Source: Planctomycetota bacterium
Lineage (GTDB): Bacteria > Planctomycetota > JAPUJT01
Length of the DNA stretch: 35,736 nucleotides
Direction: 5' to 3'
Assembly: GCA_027296055.1 (NCBI GenBank)
Contig: JAPUJT010000093.1
Span: forward strand, 1-35,736
Positions within the stretch are counted from its first letter, which is position 1. Every line of letters begins with the position of its first letter. Made by a program: the position numbers and the translations under genes. Below the pieces are notes generated by a model. The model was not told the origin of the DNA and ran no database searches. It was given only the letters and a program-made list of their open reading frames with translations. Shown piece after piece: positions 34,333 to 35,736 of this stretch.

Positions 34333-34821
34333 TCAGAGAAACTTCTTGAGGTCCCACTGCAGGATGCACACGGCTCGACGGTATCTGTCGAGGATCCGTG
34401 CGTAGTCCATTTCGAGACGCTCCGAGATCTTCGCAAGCGTCATGCTGTTGAAGAGGTGGAGCCACAGGATCGCCCTGTCCGTTCTATCCTTGAACCGCAC
34501 CAGGGCCGTCTCGATCCTCGACTGTCCTGGAACCGCTGAACGAGGAGAAACGCTCTTCCGGAATGGTATGCGCCGACGGCGCTTGCGATCTCGCACGAGG
34601 TTCATCCCGATGCGGCGCACGATCTGCCCCAGCCAGGCTCGGAACATTGCGAACGTCTCCTCGTCGCTCTCTCCCCCCTCGAACTGATCCAGCTTCTGCC
34701 AGGCCCGGAAGCATGACTCCTGGATGAGGTCTCCCGTGAGGTCAATGGGACGGGTCGGGTCGGCGAAGGGCTTCGCCATGATTTCTAGGTATTGGTGGAG
34801 AAGGTCGAGGACCTGATCCAT
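34333..34821 (-). CDS. ECF-like RNA polymerase sigma factor (start uncertain)
   Basis: The ATG-started frame gives 162 residues with sigma region 2 (DLTGDLIQESCFRAWQKLDQF ... FRAWLGQIVRRIGMNLVRDRKRRRR) and region 4 (RTDRAILWLHLFNSMTLAKISERLEMDYARILDRYRRAV). The frame continues upstream as good sigma region 2.1 sequence (FDALVRRAQQGDRQA) to about 34890, but no ATG, GTG or TTG lies there; a CTG at 34888-34890 is the only near-start I noticed. Either a rare start, an upstream frameshift or the shorter ATG form is used. It would direct RNA polymerase to a stress or surface regulon; no anti-sigma gene is seen next to it. Confidence 0.8.
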   Translation of the reverse strand: MDQVLDLLHQYLEIMAKPFADPTRPIDLTGDLIQESCFRAWQKLDQFEGGESDEETFAMFRAWLGQIVRRIGMNLVRDRKRRRRIPFRKSVSPRSAVPGQSRIETALVRFKDRTDRAILWLHLFNSMTLAKISERLEMDYARILDRYRRAVCILQWDLKKFL

Positions 34822-34970
34822 CGCCTGCCGATCCCCTTGTTGGGCCCGGCGAACGAGGGCATCGAAACCGGCCGACCCCTCCGCTGGCAGTTTCGTCTTG
34901 CCGGTTCGTGGCGACGTTGGCCGTGTGGTCCCATGAGGGCCCGTGGGAGAACTCGCCCGGAAAGGCCGGA

Positions 34971-35513
34971 CTAGCCGAGCCTCCAGGCTCGAAGCATGCC
35001 GATCATTCCCTCTCCCTTCTCACGCCACGCGACGGGTTGCCACACCTCGACAGGTCGAGCGCTTTCCTCCTCAGCGAGAGGAAGAGTTCTCCCGTCTCGG
35101 GGCCGCTCCCGGTACACCAACTGCATGAGGGAAAGCCGGCCGCGGAGTGGCTCGCCCAGCTCGGCGTACTGCTGGAAGTAGGCCTCGCGATCCGGATCCT
35201 CGCCGTTGTGTAGCGCCTCCCAGAACAGCTCGGCGATCGTTTCGATTCGCTCCTCCAGGTGGGGATCAAAACGCCGCCGCCTGACTGTAGGCGCGGGGGA
35301 GATGGCATTCCCCAGAATACGTTCAAGCTCGGCCATGGCAGATCGATATCGCGCTCGAACCAGGTCGTAGTCGATGGAGAGCCTCTTCGCAATATCGGAC
35401 AGGGAGAGCCCCTCGTAGAACCGCAGAAGCACGATGTAGGCGTCCAACTCATATTTCAGGCTCTCGAGCGCCTTCCTTATCCGTTCACCCCGATCATCGG
35501 GCCCGTACGGCAT
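34971..35513 (-). CDS. Sigma region 4-like protein with a planctomycete-type C-terminal domain, region 2 absent
   Basis: A 180-residue protein, ATG 35513 with AGGA upstream. Residues ~10-65 form a helix-turn-helix like sigma70 region 4: ALESLKYELDAYIVLLRFYEG, LSLSDIAKRLSIDYDLVRARYRSAMAELERIL. No region 2 precedes it. Residues ~85-145 read IETIAELFWEALHNGEDPD, REAYFQQYAELGEPLRGRLSLMQLVY. This is the helical pattern often found at the N-terminus of planctomycete Ser/Thr kinases. The tail is Arg/Trp-rich. It precedes the ECF-like gene at 34333, same strand, about 80-150 bases apart. It may be a sigma remnant, a DNA-binding partner, or a true two-part regulator. Confidence 0.65.
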   Translation of the reverse strand: MPYGPDDRGERIRKALESLKYELDAYIVLLRFYEGLSLSDIAKRLSIDYDLVRARYRSAMAELERILGNAISPAPTVRRRRFDPHLEERIETIAELFWEALHNGEDPDREAYFQQYAELGEPLRGRLSLMQLVYRERPRDGRTLPLAEEESARPVEVWQPVAWREKGEGMIGMLRAWRLG

Positions 35514-35588
35514 CGCGACATCCTATGGAAAGGTCCAGGTTCCCTGTTTCCCCAGTATGGGGAAGACCGGTGGGTGCTGTAATTAATT

Positions 35589-35700
35589 AAGGGGACACTC
35601 ACTTAATTAGCTCGGCGGACGATCAGCATAACCTCTGATGTTACAGGAGGTTGAGATGGGTGTCCCCGAAACTCCCGCGGAGATAGGTGAGTGTCCCCTT
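35589..35700. repeat. 112-bp element with 14-bp terminal inverted repeats (MITE/REP-like)
   Basis: AAGGGGACACTCAC (35589-35602) and GTGAGTGTCCCCTT (35687-35700) are perfect inverted repeats. An inner partial copy, GGGTGTCCCC, lies at 35658-35667. The 12-mer core is the same as at 3456-3497. TTAATTAA-type sequence borders the left arm. No transposase is in the window. Such palindromes elsewhere are often mobilised by REP-associated tyrosine transposases; this link is inferred. Confidence 0.8.
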
Positions 35701-35736
35701 ATCTCTGCAAGATCAATCCCGGGCTAGGACGTGGCA

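Noticed and set aside
1..35736. tRNA, rRNA, phage or plasmid genes
   Set aside because: No such sequences were recognised by eye on either strand; a covariance-model scan was not possible here.

Overview
The window is high-GC DNA from a Gram-negative-type bacterium. It has a TolC/RND efflux operon and many exported lipoproteins. The gene content points to Planctomycetota or a neighbouring lineage: a WD40 protein with a HEAT-like tail, a planctomycete-style zinc-ribbon N-terminus, free-standing SWIB, ECF-like sigma proteins, and delta-60, TIG, FN3 and kelch lipoproteins. This placement is inferred from gene content only; no rRNA or tRNA gene was seen.

Layout. 1-6.0 kb: surface or exported repeat proteins. 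These are a 3'-cut lipoprotein with duplicated domains and a TIG domain, a kelch lipoprotein, a 5'-truncated delta-60 gene next to a short palindrome, a hemolysin III-family membrane protein, and a second delta-60 lipoprotein built of 192-bp repeats and broken by an in-frame TAG. 6.0-7.5 kb (minus): an exported thioredoxin-fold protein in which UGA replaces the first cysteine of the WCGPC active site. A hairpin fitting a bacterial SECIS element follows it, so I read it as one selenoprotein gene. 7.6-11.5 kb (plus): an HlyD-like adaptor, a lipoprotein with a squalene-cyclase-like fold, and a protein with secretin N-domain-like repeats, arranged as an operon. 11.5-14.1 kb (minus): a large WD40 protein. 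14.2-15.9 kb: a scramblase-like protein directly followed by a rhomboid protease. 16.0-22.5 kb: a heavy-metal efflux operon (His-rich small protein, czcC-, czcB- and czcA-like). 22.5-24.5 kb (minus): a complete group IIC intron with its reverse transcriptase, inserted directly behind the terminator of an RRM RNA-binding protein gene (24.5-24.8 kb). 25.1-32.2 kb: a large two-TM exported protein, an FN3/cytochrome-like lipoprotein, a SWIB protein, a BI-1-like membrane protein, and a CDGSH-glutamate synthase fusion. 32.4-35.5 kb: a TIG-repeat/VWA lipoprotein facing two sigma-factor-like genes. The window ends in a 112-bp element with the same terminal palindrome seen near 3.46 kb.

The strongest candidate for something undescribed is the secreted selenoprotein (UGA at 6764-6766) with its SECIS-like hairpin, divergent from the adaptor / cyclase-fold / STN operon. 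Points of caution: the delta-60 gene nearby carries a true-looking nonsense codon, so decay or sequencing error must be excluded, and no selenocysteine machinery gene lies in this window.
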